From CAWHYG01 sp963833505 (GTDB lineage Bacteria; Eisenbacteria; RBG-16-71-46; CAIMUX01): a DNA stretch of 64,000 nt. The stretch lies in contig CAWHYG010000007.1 of assembly GCA_963833505.1 (NCBI GenBank), positions 434,001-498,000 on the forward strand. Direction: 5' to 3'. Both the position numbers and the translations under genes were made by a program. The number at the start of each line of letters is the position of its first letter. Position 1 is the stretch's first letter. Shown here piece after piece: positions 9,584 through 18,759 of this stretch. Under the pieces are notes generated by a model. It did no database searches, was not told where the DNA came from, and saw only the letters and a program-made list of their open reading frames with translations.

Positions 9584-11032
9584 CTAGTATGCGATCGCCC
9601 AGAGCACCCGGGTCGCCGAGGGCCGGCCGCAGTGGATGCAGGCTCCCGACTCTCCCGGCGCGGACCCCGGGATCGCTTCCAGCGGGATGCCGCGGATGGT
9701 GGCCTTGGTCTCGTCCTTGACCTGCGCCTCGCAGGCGCCGTCTCCGCACCAGTGGGACAGCGCGAACCCTTCGCTCGCCTCGACGAAGGCGCGAAACGTC
9801 TGCCAGTCGTCGATGGGGCGCGTGTGCGAGTCGCGGAACTGCTTCGCCCGATCGAAGAGATCCTTCTGGATCTGGTCCAGCAGCCCCGGCAGCCTGGCCG
9901 GCAGGGCCTCGCGGGGAACGAATTCCTTCGCCCGGTTGTCGCGGCGGACCAGGACGGCTTGTCCCTTGGCCACGTCCTTCGGCCCGACCTCGATCCGGAC
10001 CGGAATCCCCTTGGCTTCCCATTCGGCGTACTTCCATCCCGGCCGCATCTGATCGCGGTCGTCGATCCGGACCTGGACCGCCGGCTCGAGGGAGCGCTTG
10101 ATGGCCTGCGCCGCTTCGAGGACCAGGGCTTTCTCCTCGTCGGAGGACCAGATCGGAACGATGACGGCGCCGATCGCGGACAGGCGCGGCGGGACGATGA
10201 GGCCGGCGTCGTCGGAATGCGCCATGATGAGCGCGCCGATCAGGCGGGTCGAGACGCCCCAGGAGGTCGTCCAGACGTACTGCATCTGCCCGGCCGCGTC
10301 CTGGTAGCGAACGTTGAAGGGGACGGAGAAGTTCTGCCCGAGATGATGGGACGTGCCGGCCTGAAGCGCCTTGCCGTCCTGCATCATGGCTTCGATGGAG
10401 TAGGTCCGGAGGGCGCCCGGGAACCGCTCCGCGTCGGACTTGCGGCCTCGATAGACCGGCAGGGCCATCTCGGTCTCGACGAAGTCGCGATAGACCTCGA
10501 GCATCTTCAGGACCTCTTCCTCGGCCTCCGCTTCGGTGGCGTGGGCCGTGTGTCCCTCCTGCCAGAGGAACTCCGTCGTCCGCAGGAAGAGCCGGGTCCG
10601 CATCTCCCAGCGGACCACGTTGGCCCACTGGTTGATCAAGAGCGGCAGGTCGCGCCACGACATGATCCACTTCGAGAACATCGTGTAGATGATCGTCTCG
10701 GAGGTCGGGCGCACCACCAGCGGCTCCTCGAGCAACTTGCCTCCGCCATGGGTCACGACCGCGAGCTGCGGCGCGAATCCTTCGACGTGCTGGGCTTCCT
10801 GTTTGAGATAGGACTCCGGGATGAAGAGGGGGAAATAGGCGTTCTGATGGCCGGTGGCCTTGATCCGGCGGTCCAGGCCTGCCTGGATCTTCTCCCAGAT
10901 CGCATACCCCGCGGGACGGATGACCATGCACCCGCGCACGGGCGAATGCTCGGCCAGCTCGGCGACCCGGATCACGTCCAGGTACCACTGCGAAAAGTCC
11001 TTGTCGCGAGGGGTGAGCGTTCCAGTCGCCAT
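9584..11032 (-). CDS. proS: Prolyl-tRNA synthetase, archaeal/eukaryotic type
   Basis: A 482-residue class II synthetase that charges tRNA-Pro. It shows RPTSETIIY, the motif 2 region RWEMRTRLFLRTTEFLWQEGHTAH (split here by its core WEMR and EFLWQEGH), motif 3 around GASTRLIG-like WGVSTRLIGALIMAHSDD, a zinc-type Cys set (HWCGDGAC and CIHCG) and a C-terminal Tyr (VLWAIAY). Lack of the bacterial editing insert, the length and the C-terminal Tyr identify the ProS type 3 subfamily. ATG 11032 has AAAGGCGGG upstream; the frame is open to 11089 but the added 19 residues are not conserved. Confidence 0.93.
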   Translation of the reverse strand: MATGTLTPRDKDFSQWYLDVIRVAELAEHSPVRGCMVIRPAGYAIWEKIQAGLDRRIKATGHQNAYFPLFIPESYLKQEAQHVEGFAPQLAVVTHGGGKLLEEPLVVRPTSETIIYTMFSKWIMSWRDLPLLINQWANVVRWEMRTRLFLRTTEFLWQEGHTAHATEAEAEEEVLKMLEVYRDFVETEMALPVYRGRKSDAERFPGALRTYSIEAMMQDGKALQAGTSHHLGQNFSVPFNVRYQDAAGQMQYVWTTSWGVSTRLIGALIMAHSDDAGLIVPPRLSAIGAVIVPIWSSDEEKALVLEAAQAIKRSLEPAVQVRIDDRDQMRPGWKYAEWEAKGIPVRIEVGPKDVAKGQAVLVRRDNRAKEFVPREALPARLPGLLDQIQKDLFDRAKQFRDSHTRPIDDWQTFRAFVEASEGFALSHWCGDGACEAQVKDETKATIRGIPLEAIPGSAPGESGACIHCGRPSATRVLWAIAY

Positions 11033-11079
11033 GTCCGTCCCGCCTTTCTGGGGAAGCCTGCGTCGGGGTAAATGGGGAG

Positions 11080-11109
11080 ACCGTAGCACAGCGCTCGCGA
11101 GGCTTTCAA
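11080..11109 (-). promoter_or_regulatory. Putative promoter for proS
   Basis: On the minus strand TTGAAA (11109-11104), 18-base spacer, extended -10 TGC-TACGGT (hexamer 11085-11080), about 50 bases before the proS ATG. Confidence 0.4.
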
Positions 11110-11135
11110 GACGGGGTCGCGGCGGAAGGCGTGGT

Positions 11136-11501
11136 TCAGGCGGCCCGGGCCAGGGTCTCCTGGATCTTGACCACGAAGGCGGCGGGCTCGAAGGGCTTGA
11201 TCATGTAGTTGTCCGCTCCCGCCTTGAGCGCTTCGATCACGCGGCTTTTCTCGGCTTCGGTCGTGACCATGATGACGGGAACCCGCTTCCCCTTCGCCCG
11301 GATGGCCTTCAAGGCGTCGATCCCGAGCATGTTGGGCATGTTCCAGTCGAGCAGGACGAGCTGGTAGTCGCCCGAGAGGACCGCGTCGACCGCCTCCCGG
11401 CCGTCCGCCGCCTGCGCCACGTCGGTGATGCCGGCCCGGGACAGGGCGCCGATCATCACCTTGCGCATGACTGCAGAATCGTCCACCACAAGTGCTCTCA
11501 T
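11136..11501 (-). CDS. cheY: CheY-like single-domain response regulator
   Basis: A 121-residue stand-alone receiver domain. The acidic pair is D7/D8 (VVDDS), the phosphoacceptor D52 (LLDWNMP), the switch Thr T80/T81 (MVTTEA) and the invariant Lys K102 (MIKPF). No output domain follows, as expected for a CheY that works through protein contact. Its ATG overlaps the stop of the CheX gene by four bases (ATGA), so the two are coupled; the frame also runs open into cheX but that is a shadow. Pairing with a CheX phosphatase implies tight control of phosphorylation lifetime. The partner kinase is not in the window. Confidence 0.88.
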   Translation of the reverse strand: MRALVVDDSAVMRKVMIGALSRAGITDVAQAADGREAVDAVLSGDYQLVLLDWNMPNMLGIDALKAIRAKGKRVPVIMVTTEAEKSRVIEALKAGADNYMIKPFEPAAFVVKIQETLARAA

Positions 11502-11989
11502 CGAGTGGCTCCAGGTTTCCGGTCGAACTCGAAGGTGACGCGCATGTGAAACGGGCCGAGCTCGCTTTCGAAAGGCACGTCCAGCCACGCGGCCTGCGAG
11601 GGATAGTCCACCGAGTAGCTGCTTCCCCGGACCACGGTCGGGAGGCTCAGGTTGATCACGCCGCCTCCCTGGGTCTCGTGGAACCGGGCCTTGGCGGATC
11701 CGGCCACGATGTTCACGAGCTCCGCCACCCCGTCGGCGACGCTGTCTTCGACCTGGTTGGGATCCAGGTGGAGAAACCGCCCGACCAGGGATCGGGCGGT
11801 CTCCATGGAGAAGTTCAGCGCGACGAGTCCGCGCGCGGGTCCGCTCAGGCCGATCATGGCGGTGATGTCGCCGGGACCGCCGCCGTTCCTGGAGACCGCC
11901 ACCGTCCCGCGTTCGACCGAGCATCCGAGCATGGTGGTGAAGAGCTGGTGCACGGATTCGATGAATGGATTGATGTACTCGACTTTCAA
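11498..11989 (-). CDS. cheX: CheX-family phosphatase
   Basis: A 163-residue protein from TTG 11989, preceded by GGAAGG at good spacing; the frame is open to 12079, but the first conserved residues are VEYINPFIESVHQLFTTML. The helix ADGVAELVNIVAGSAK contains the E-x-x-N phosphatase signature, and DITAMIGLSGPARG is the expected strand region. CheX proteins dephosphorylate CheY-P. Coupling to the downstream cheY fits this. Its natural substrate is probably that CheY; that is inference from adjacency. Confidence 0.82.
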   Translation of the reverse strand: MKVEYINPFIESVHQLFTTMLGCSVERGTVAVSRNGGGPGDITAMIGLSGPARGLVALNFSMETARSLVGRFLHLDPNQVEDSVADGVAELVNIVAGSAKARFHETQGGGVINLSLPTVVRGSSYSVDYPSQAAWLDVPFESELGPFHMRVTFEFDRKPGATR

Positions 11990-12135
11990 TTCATTCCTTC
12001 CGGATTCCAACGGGTGGAGGAATCCCGTTCTCCCCCCTGGCCGATGGACGTTCGAGACCTCCTCGCGGAGCCGCTCCAATGCGCTATTTCAGCTATCGAA
12101 CTCCGGGGAGCTTGCGTTGAGGAAAAAGAGGAGAA

Positions 12136-13701
12136 TCAGCCCGCGATCGGGCCGGCGGGGAGGTTCAGGTTCTCCCCCGGAAAGATCCGGGTCCGGCGGG
12201 TGAGATGGTTCAGGCGCAGAAGCGTCTCGACCGGGATTCGATGCAACCGGGCGATCACCCATACCGTGTCGCCGGGGCGGACCTTGTATCCGATTCCTGT
12301 GGAAACGGTCTCGGTTCGGGCGTCCGCGTCCGCCGCCGTCGTCCGGGCCCCGGCCGTGGCCCGCCGGGCGTCCGCCGCCGCGATCCGCGGATCCGCCGCC
12401 ATTGCCACGTACGCCGCCCGCGTCCCCTCGGCGTGCGCGGAAGGCACTTGAAGCACGTAGCCCTTGGGCAGGGCGCGTCTTCCCTCGACGTAGGAGGCGC
12501 CGAGGGCCGGATTGAGCCCGGCGAGGTCCGAAACGGACATGCCGAAGGCTTGGGCGAGCGCGGGAAGGCGAGCCGGTTGCGTCAGGGGGAGGCCGCCGGT
12601 CAGAAGCGGCGGGTCCGCGTCGATCGGACCGAAATACGGTTCCGGAGACTGTGCCACCGCGACCGCGGCCAGGAACTCGCAGTAGAAGTTCTGGGAGGCG
12701 AACCCGAAGTAGGGGCCTTCGTAGTCCTCGAGGAGGCGGGCCAGGTCATCCTTGCCGAACTCCTGGCTGGCGCGGAAGACGCCGCCGACGCCGTGGTTGT
12801 ACGCGGTCACGGCCAGCGGCCAGCTTCCCAGCGTATGATAGGCCTCCCGGAGGTACTCGGCGGCCGCCCGCGTCGCGGCCAGGGGATCGCGACGCTCGTC
12901 CAGGTCGCGATCGATCCGGAGAAACCGGCGTCCGGTGCGTCCGGTGAACTGCCAGATGCCCACGGCCCCCGCCTTGGATTTCGCGGTCGTGCAGAAGGAG
13001 GATTCCACCAACGGGAGATAGGCGATCTGGGAAGGAACGCCCAGGGAGTCGAGGGTCTCCTGGATCGCCGGCAGGTAGCGGGCGGAGCGTTTCAGGCCAA
13101 GCAGGAAGAGCTCCTTCACGCCCGGCTGGCTGTGGATCCGCTCGCGCGAGCCGGCGAAGCGGACGTCGGCGGGGATTGCTTCAAGCAGGGATGCGACCCG
13201 GCGATCTTCCTCGCTCCAGGACGCGGGCGGAAGCCTGGCGTCGTCCTCCAGGATCTGCTGGTAGCGCCGCTTGGCCGCATCCACTGCGGCGTCGATCTGC
13301 CTCCTGTTCAGGCCGCGAATGTCCAGGACCTGATAGATGATCCAGGGATAGCGGGAATCGTGGATCACCCGCTGGTCCCTCGAGAACTCGGTGAAGATCC
13401 GGACCCAGAAGGCGACCCGGGGTGTAAGCTCGCTTGGGCATGGGAACTGGGAAGATCCGAAGGAAAGCGCCGCCGGAGGCGGACTTGCCGGATCCGGACT
13501 TGGCGCCGGAGCCGCGGCGGCGAATCCGGCCGCGACCAGCGCCCCGACCAGCGCAAGGATGCGCCATGTCCGGCCGAGGAGTTTCAGCCACAGGCGGGCG
13601 CGGGACACGGAATTGCCGCGAAACGGCGGCCTTTGGGTTCCCCAGTCGGGCAAACGCGGCCTCCGGGCTCTTTCAGCGATCCTCGAACGTCGGACACTCA
13701 T
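12136..13701 (-). CDS. mltD: MltD-like membrane-bound lytic transglycosylase with LysM
   Basis: A 521-residue peptidoglycan-cleaving enzyme. A basic leader and hydrophobic segment (about 46-63, ILALVGALVAAGFAAAA) act as signal or anchor. The SLT domain (about 205-350) contains the catalytic Glu E233 in LPLVESSFCTTAKSKAGAVG, then GIWQF and AVTAYNHG. A single LysM lies at the C-terminus (about 473-517, YKVRPGDTVWVIARLHRIP), separated by an Ala/Thr/Arg-rich linker. MltD proteins often have two or more LysM copies. The ATG has only a distant SD (GAGGAG). Upstream is a good minus-strand promoter, and the next gene diverges. Confidence 0.85.
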   Translation of the reverse strand: MSVRRSRIAERARRPRLPDWGTQRPPFRGNSVSRARLWLKLLGRTWRILALVGALVAAGFAAAAPAPSPDPASPPPAALSFGSSQFPCPSELTPRVAFWVRIFTEFSRDQRVIHDSRYPWIIYQVLDIRGLNRRQIDAAVDAAKRRYQQILEDDARLPPASWSEEDRRVASLLEAIPADVRFAGSRERIHSQPGVKELFLLGLKRSARYLPAIQETLDSLGVPSQIAYLPLVESSFCTTAKSKAGAVGIWQFTGRTGRRFLRIDRDLDERRDPLAATRAAAEYLREAYHTLGSWPLAVTAYNHGVGGVFRASQEFGKDDLARLLEDYEGPYFGFASQNFYCEFLAAVAVAQSPEPYFGPIDADPPLLTGGLPLTQPARLPALAQAFGMSVSDLAGLNPALGASYVEGRRALPKGYVLQVPSAHAEGTRAAYVAMAADPRIAAADARRATAGARTTAADADARTETVSTGIGYKVRPGDTVWVIARLHRIPVETLLRLNHLTRRTRIFPGENLNLPAGPIAG

Positions 13702-13802
13702 TGCGGCGGGACGGCTCCTCGAGTAGCTTGCCCCCTGGCTCGCCGGCGCTCGTCCGGGTGATAGCGGCGGGTCCGCCTCGCGACGGCCGGAACTCTGACC
13801 TC

Positions 13803-13832
13803 AGTATAGGAAACCGCCCGCGGGTCTCGCAA
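13803..13832 (-). promoter_or_regulatory. Putative promoter for the MltD-like gene
   Basis: On the minus strand TTGCGA (13832-13827), 18-base spacer, TATACT (13808-13803), about 100 bases before the ATG. The arrangement is nearly identical to the one before lptE. Confidence 0.5.
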
Positions 13833-13851
13833 GCGGATGAAGGGACATTGG

Positions 13852-14850
13852 ATGGCTGAGACCGGGGTTGCGTCGGGAACCGGATCGACTCTCGACGGGA
13901 AATCCCCTCCGGGCCCCTCCGTCGTGGCGGAAGGGCTCCGCAAGAGCTACGGACCCGTTCTCGCGGTCGATGACCTGTCCTTTCAGGTGGCGAAAGGGGA
14001 ACTCCTCGGCCTGCTCGGCCCGAACGGCGCCGGCAAGTCGACCGCGCTCCGCATGCTGATCGGCTTCCAATATCCAGACTCAGGCCGCGTCCGCCTGAAC
14101 GGCTTCGACGTCTTCCAGGACGGTCCCCGGGCGCGCGCGTCGCTTGGCTACCTTCCCGAATCGGTTCCGCTCTATGCCGAGATGGAAGTCAGGACCTATC
14201 TGCTCTTCTTCGCCGGCGTGAAGGGAATCCCGCGACCCGCTGCCGAGGTCGCTCGCGTGATCGATCAGATCGACCTCGGTCGAGTGATCGGCCGGCCCTG
14301 CGGCAACCTTTCGCGCGGATATCGGCAACGGGTGGCGCTGGCGCAGGCTCTCCTGTCCGATCCCTCGGTGCTCATCCTCGATGAGCCGACTTCGGGGCTC
14401 GATCCGAACCAGATCCACGATTTCCGGTCCATGGTGCGCGGACTGAGCCGCGATCGCGCGGTGCTGCTGTCGACTCACATCCTTCCGGAGGCGCTCGAAG
14501 TCTGCGACCGCATCATCATCTTGAATCGCGGGCGGATGGTGGCGGCGGGCAGCCCGGGCGAGATCATGGGGGAGGGACCTTCGGTCCACTGGGCCCGGCT
14601 GCGCCTTCCGAACCCGCCGTCGGCGGCCGAAGCGGAGCGCTTCGATCTGTTCCGGGAAGACGAATCCGCTCCGACGGGAGGATCCGCGGGACTCGTCTAT
14701 CGAGTCCGTCGGGATCTGCCGCGGGAAGAGGCGCGCGCGCTTCTGCGCCTGGTGCTGGATCGGGACGGGGAGGTCCTGGAGTGGGGCACCGGCGCCGCCG
14801 GGCTCGAGGCGATCTTCCGCAAGCTGACGCTGGGCGAGGAGGAGGCATGA
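13852..14850 (+). CDS. GldA-like ABC transporter ATP-binding protein
   Basis: A 332-residue ATPase of the ABC-2/Gld type. Walker A GPNGAGKST, signature NLSRGYRQRVALAQ, Walker B VLILDEPTSGLD and the H-loop STHIL are all intact. The ATG at 13852 has GAAGGGA seven bases upstream; an ATG at 13837 in the same frame has no such site. It starts a four-gene operon (ATPase, permease, GldG-like, DUF4340) with ATGA overlap to the permease. In Bacteroidota GldAFG is linked to gliding, but the same set is widespread in non-gliding bacteria, so the substrate is unknown. Confidence 0.87.
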   Translation: MAETGVASGTGSTLDGKSPPGPSVVAEGLRKSYGPVLAVDDLSFQVAKGELLGLLGPNGAGKSTALRMLIGFQYPDSGRVRLNGFDVFQDGPRARASLGYLPESVPLYAEMEVRTYLLFFAGVKGIPRPAAEVARVIDQIDLGRVIGRPCGNLSRGYRQRVALAQALLSDPSVLILDEPTSGLDPNQIHDFRSMVRGLSRDRAVLLSTHILPEALEVCDRIIILNRGRMVAAGSPGEIMGEGPSVHWARLRLPNPPSAAEAERFDLFREDESAPTGGSAGLVYRVRRDLPREEARALLRLVLDRDGEVLEWGTGAAGLEAIFRKLTLGEEEA

Positions 14851-15644
14851 CCGCAAGGACGAGCGGGCGCGCCGTTCTGCGCATCGCGATGCGGGAGACG
14901 CGGAGCCTGATCGAGTCCCCCGGGGGCTGCCTCGTGATCGGGACTTTCTGGTTCCTGGCCGGTCTGCTTCTGGTGACCCTGCTCTTCCGGTTCCGGGCGG
15001 CGGCCGCCGAGATGGCGCAATCCGGGCAGCTCCAGGAGGCCGCGGTCGGGCCGCACATCAACGACTATGTGATCCGGCCGCTCTTCTTCAATCTCGGGTC
15101 GGTGCTCATCTTCTTCATTCCGCTTCTCACCATGCGGAGCTTCGCGGAGGAGCGGAGGACCGGCGCGCTCGAGCTGCTCCTGAGCCAGCCGCTGCGAGGC
15201 GCGGATCTCCTCCTCGGCAAGTTTCTTGGGGCGCTCTTTTCTCTCGGGGTCTGCCTTTCCATCCTGGTGCTGCACGCGCTGGTCCTGGCGATCGTGAGCC
15301 AGCCGGATTGGGCGGCGGCCCTGGCCGGCTTCATCGGGCTGCTCCTCCTCGGCACCCTCTGCACCGCGGTGGGGATCCTGCTCTCCGTGCTCAGCCGTTC
15401 GCAGGTGGAGGCGGCGGTTCTTTCGCTGGGAGTGCTCCTCGCGCTCGTCATCGGGCCTGACGCCATCCGGCCGCCCAGCGGAGCGCTCTCCTCCTTCGCC
15501 GGGTTCATCTCGGTCATGGGGCGCTACGAGGATTTCACGCGGGGCGTCATCGACCTCGGCCATGTCGCCTTCTATGGAACGCTCATCTTCCTGGTCCTGG
15601 CCGCGGCTCTGCGGTCGCTGGACCTGGTGCGGTGGCAGGGTTAG
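14847..15644 (+). CDS. GldF-like ABC-2 permease
   Basis: A 265-residue integral membrane protein. The ATG at 14847 overlaps the ATPase stop (ATGA) and has GAGGAGG just upstream; the in-frame extension to 14781 is a shadow of the ATPase gene. About six hydrophobic segments are visible, including LVIGTFWFLAGLLLVTLLF, LGSVLIFFIPLLTM and the C-terminal FYGTLIFLVLAAAL. The motif FAEERRTGALELLLSQPL after the second segment is characteristic of ABC-2 permeases. It should form the channel for the adjacent ATPase. Confidence 0.87.
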   Translation: MTARTSGRAVLRIAMRETRSLIESPGGCLVIGTFWFLAGLLLVTLLFRFRAAAAEMAQSGQLQEAAVGPHINDYVIRPLFFNLGSVLIFFIPLLTMRSFAEERRTGALELLLSQPLRGADLLLGKFLGALFSLGVCLSILVLHALVLAIVSQPDWAAALAGFIGLLLLGTLCTAVGILLSVLSRSQVEAAVLSLGVLLALVIGPDAIRPPSGALSSFAGFISVMGRYEDFTRGVIDLGHVAFYGTLIFLVLAAALRSLDLVRWQG

Positions 15645-15659
15645 GAGCGCAAGGCGGAC

Positions 15660-17189
15660 ATGCGGACCTTTCCGATTCTCGTCCTGGCGCTGGCCTTCCT
15701 GGCCGCGGGCGGGCTTCTCACCTCGGTGGAGGGTCCCGGCTTCTATCCGGCGCGCCTGCTCCTCCTGACCGGCGTGGCCGGACTGATCTGGAGCGTGGTG
15801 CGCGCCTGGCCCACCCTCCGGCTCTTCGCCGCGCGAATGCGCACCGTGGCGGAGCCCGGTCCGGCCCTGACCTGGGTCCTGCTGGCGGCCGTGCTGCTGG
15901 TCCTGGCCGTGGGGCTGAATCTGCGTCCCACGCGGTTCGACCTGACGAGCCGCGGCCTTCAGAGCTTGAGCCCGGCGTCGAAACGAGCGCTCGCCGGCAT
16001 CCACACCAGGGTGGAGATGATCGGCGTCTACCGGGACGGCTCGGACGATCAGGCCCACGCCCGCGACATCCTCGACGTCTACCAGACGGACGAACGGGGA
16101 ATCCACGCGCGCCTGCTCGATCCGGAGCGCTCGCCGGACGAGGCGCGGCGGCTTGGAATCCACTTCACGAGCGGTGTCCTCATCCAGGCCGACAGCTCCA
16201 GCGAGGTCGTGACGGATCTGACGGAGAACGCCCTGACCGAGGGGATCCTCCGCGCGGCCAACCCGACCCGTCCGCTGATCGGGCTCGTGCTGAGCCACGG
16301 CGAGGCGGCCCCGGATCGATCGCCCATCACGCACCTGCGCGAGTTGCTGGCGGAGGCGGGATTCCGCCAGGCCAGGATCGATCTGACGCAGGGGGACGTG
16401 CCGCCCACCATCAAAGCCCTGCTCATCGTGGGCCCGGAGTCGCCGCTTCTTCCCGGAGAAGTCGCCGTGCTCGACCGGTTCGAGCAACGGGGCGGACGGC
16501 TGGGACTCTTTCTCGATCCGGAGCCCTCGACCGGGCTGACCTCGTGGCTGGCGGCTCAAGGCATTCTGGTCGACGGACGGCTCATCCGCGACTCGGGACC
16601 GCTGACCCGCTCGGCCGGGCTGGGACCCGAGACGATTGCGGTCCAGAGCCTCGGCGAGCACCCGATCACGAAGGGGCTGACCGCGGCGATCCTGCTTCGC
16701 GGCGCCACGCGCGTCGGACTCAGCTCTCTCCCGGTCTGGGGATCGAACGGGTCGGAGATCCTGCGGAGCGCGCCGAGCGCGCTTCTCGAGGGATCGAGAT
16801 CGGACACGACGGGGGCCGCGGCGGAGAGGGCGGCCAAGGACCTTCCGTTGGGCGTTGCGCTCGAGCGCGACGTGCGGAACCCCGAAACGCGAGCGCTCGC
16901 GAGCGGCCTGCCGCCGGAGCGAAGGGTGGCGCGCCTCGTGGTCATCGGCGACAGCGATTTCCTGCGTGATGAAACCCTCGACCTCTACGGAAACCGCGCC
17001 TTCGCGACCCGCGTGATCGGCTGGCTGGGGGAGCGCGACTACCTCCTGGACGTTCCCAGACCGAATCAGGCGGGAACGCCGCTCAAGGTCGGCCTGACCG
17101 GCCTTCGGACGATCTTCTACCTCGTCGAGATCCTCCCGCCGGTCCTCATGCTGGGCCTGGGTTTGCTGGTCTGGGCGCGCCGGAGATGA
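15660..17189 (+). CDS. GldG-like protein of the ABC-2 system
   Basis: A 509-residue protein with two N-terminal membrane segments (about 5-25 and 30-50), a third near 72-90, a large extracytoplasmic region and a C-terminal membrane segment (IFYLVEILPPVLMLGLGLLV) ending in RRR. RFDLTSRGLQSLSPASKRAL and IGLVLSHGEAAPD match the ABC_transp_aux/GldG pattern (COG3225). It is likely an accessory subunit displayed on the outer face of the cytoplasmic membrane. It follows the permease by 15 bases. Confidence 0.83.
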   Translation: MRTFPILVLALAFLAAGGLLTSVEGPGFYPARLLLLTGVAGLIWSVVRAWPTLRLFAARMRTVAEPGPALTWVLLAAVLLVLAVGLNLRPTRFDLTSRGLQSLSPASKRALAGIHTRVEMIGVYRDGSDDQAHARDILDVYQTDERGIHARLLDPERSPDEARRLGIHFTSGVLIQADSSSEVVTDLTENALTEGILRAANPTRPLIGLVLSHGEAAPDRSPITHLRELLAEAGFRQARIDLTQGDVPPTIKALLIVGPESPLLPGEVAVLDRFEQRGGRLGLFLDPEPSTGLTSWLAAQGILVDGRLIRDSGPLTRSAGLGPETIAVQSLGEHPITKGLTAAILLRGATRVGLSSLPVWGSNGSEILRSAPSALLEGSRSDTTGAAAERAAKDLPLGVALERDVRNPETRALASGLPPERRVARLVVIGDSDFLRDETLDLYGNRAFATRVIGWLGERDYLLDVPRPNQAGTPLKVGLTGLRTIFYLVEILPPVLMLGLGLLVWARRR

Positions 17190-17223
17190 AGGTCAACCGG
17201 ACGCGGGAGATCGCCGCGCGAGG

Positions 17224-18549
17224 ATGCCGGGAGCGATGAGTGGATCCCGGACTCAACCGGCGTACCTGCGCTGGTTCCTGGTTCTGGCGCTCGTGGCGGC
17301 CGGCGCCTGGGTCTTCCGGTTGGACAAGGTACGACCCCGTGAATCCTCTCCGGGCGGGTACGGCCTGGAGCCGGGCTTCGGCGAGCTGTCTTCGCTCACC
17401 ATCCGCCACGGGAGCGACAGCCTGGTCATCCATCGGGAAGGGGACGAATTCTGGCTGGTCCATCCGCTTCGGGACCGGGCGGACATCGGCCTCGTCCGCG
17501 AAGCCGAACGGCAGGCGCGAGACCTGAAGCCCGAGCGGGTGCTTCCCGACACGACCGGAGGAGGATTCGGGCTGGATCGGCGGAGCCCCGGCATCCGCCT
17601 GGAGAGCGAGAGCGGCAGGCTCTGGGAACTGGCTGTGGGAGATACCTCGCCGGTCGGGTCCGGCCTCTACGCGCGGACGAATCCGCTCGGCCCCGTGCTT
17701 ATCCTCGACGGATTCCTCGTCCGCAAGTACTTCCTGCCGGCGGTCGACCAGGTGCGGGATCACGTGGCGGCTCCCGTGGAAACCGGGCCGATCGACTCGA
17801 TCGCGGCGGTGATTCCGGGCAGGTCCCTCCGGATCCGCTGGGAGTCGGGAGACCGCTGGACGGCCCTCGAGCCCAAGGGCCTCGAAGTGGAGTCGGGGCG
17901 GGTCAGTCAGGTGCTCGACGCCCTCCGCGGGCCCATGATCTCCGGCTTTCCGGATCCCTCCACGCCCCTGGCGGATCTCGGCCTCATGCCTCCGCGCGCC
18001 CTGTGGGTGCTGTATCAAGGCGCCCGCGCCGAGAGCGTGCGCGTGGGCCGCGTGACGCCGGATGAGAAGTCGGTGTACATCCTGCCGGCCGGCCGGTCTC
18101 TGCCGGCGATGCTCGGGACCGACTTCTTCAGGAATCTCGTCGACGGATGGGTCGGCGTCGCCAATCTCCGATTGATCCGTGCCGCGGCTGACAGCGTCAC
18201 CGAGGTCGACTTTCTGGGCGGCCTTGGCCAGGGCGCCTACGTCCGTGAATCGGGGATCTGGCGGCGCAATCCCGGAGAGCGCCGGGTCGAACGCCAGAAG
18301 GCGCTGGATGCGGACGTGACCAACCTGACCCTGGCCCGGTGGTCCCGATATCCGGTCGAACCGATGAATCCCGGCGGGGCCCCGGTTCTCCAGCTTCGCC
18401 TTCGCACTGCGAGCGCGGCCGAGACCCTGAGCCTCGCGGCGGTGAGCGACACCGTGACCCTGGCCCGGAGCACCCGAAACCCGCGGTGGGGGCCGGTTCC
18501 GCCGCTGATCTGGCGCGTCTGGGACTTCCGGAAGAGCCACCCGGAGTAG
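17224..18549 (+). CDS. DUF4340 domain protein
   Basis: A 441-residue protein with one N-terminal membrane segment (WFLVLALVAAGAWVF) and a long extracytoplasmic part containing repeated DUF4340 units: FGELSSLTIRHGSDSLVIHREGDEFW-type strands, GVQL-like GIRLESESGRLWELAVGD, and a second copy near 250-330. DUF4340 proteins are the usual fourth partner of GldA/F/G-like operons. Two ATGs (17224 and 17236) are possible; neither SD is ideal. This is the last gene of the operon. Confidence 0.8.
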   Translation: MPGAMSGSRTQPAYLRWFLVLALVAAGAWVFRLDKVRPRESSPGGYGLEPGFGELSSLTIRHGSDSLVIHREGDEFWLVHPLRDRADIGLVREAERQARDLKPERVLPDTTGGGFGLDRRSPGIRLESESGRLWELAVGDTSPVGSGLYARTNPLGPVLILDGFLVRKYFLPAVDQVRDHVAAPVETGPIDSIAAVIPGRSLRIRWESGDRWTALEPKGLEVESGRVSQVLDALRGPMISGFPDPSTPLADLGLMPPRALWVLYQGARAESVRVGRVTPDEKSVYILPAGRSLPAMLGTDFFRNLVDGWVGVANLRLIRAAADSVTEVDFLGGLGQGAYVRESGIWRRNPGERRVERQKALDADVTNLTLARWSRYPVEPMNPGGAPVLQLRLRTASAAETLSLAAVSDTVTLARSTRNPRWGPVPPLIWRVWDFRKSHPE

Positions 18550-18759
18550 CGTTCGAACCCGCGGATCGCCCGGCAGACCGTTTCCCCGGCCTTCGATCGT
18601 GCGACTCCAAGCCCGTCTACGGCTCCCTGGTTTCGAGCCGTTGCTCCGTCCCCGCTCCCAACACAAACCCCGCCACGACCTTCGGCGAAACGTTCTCAAG
18701 CTGCGCGCCAGATGGGCCGAATCCCGGAATGGACCTACGTCCAGAAGGGGGTACGAGAA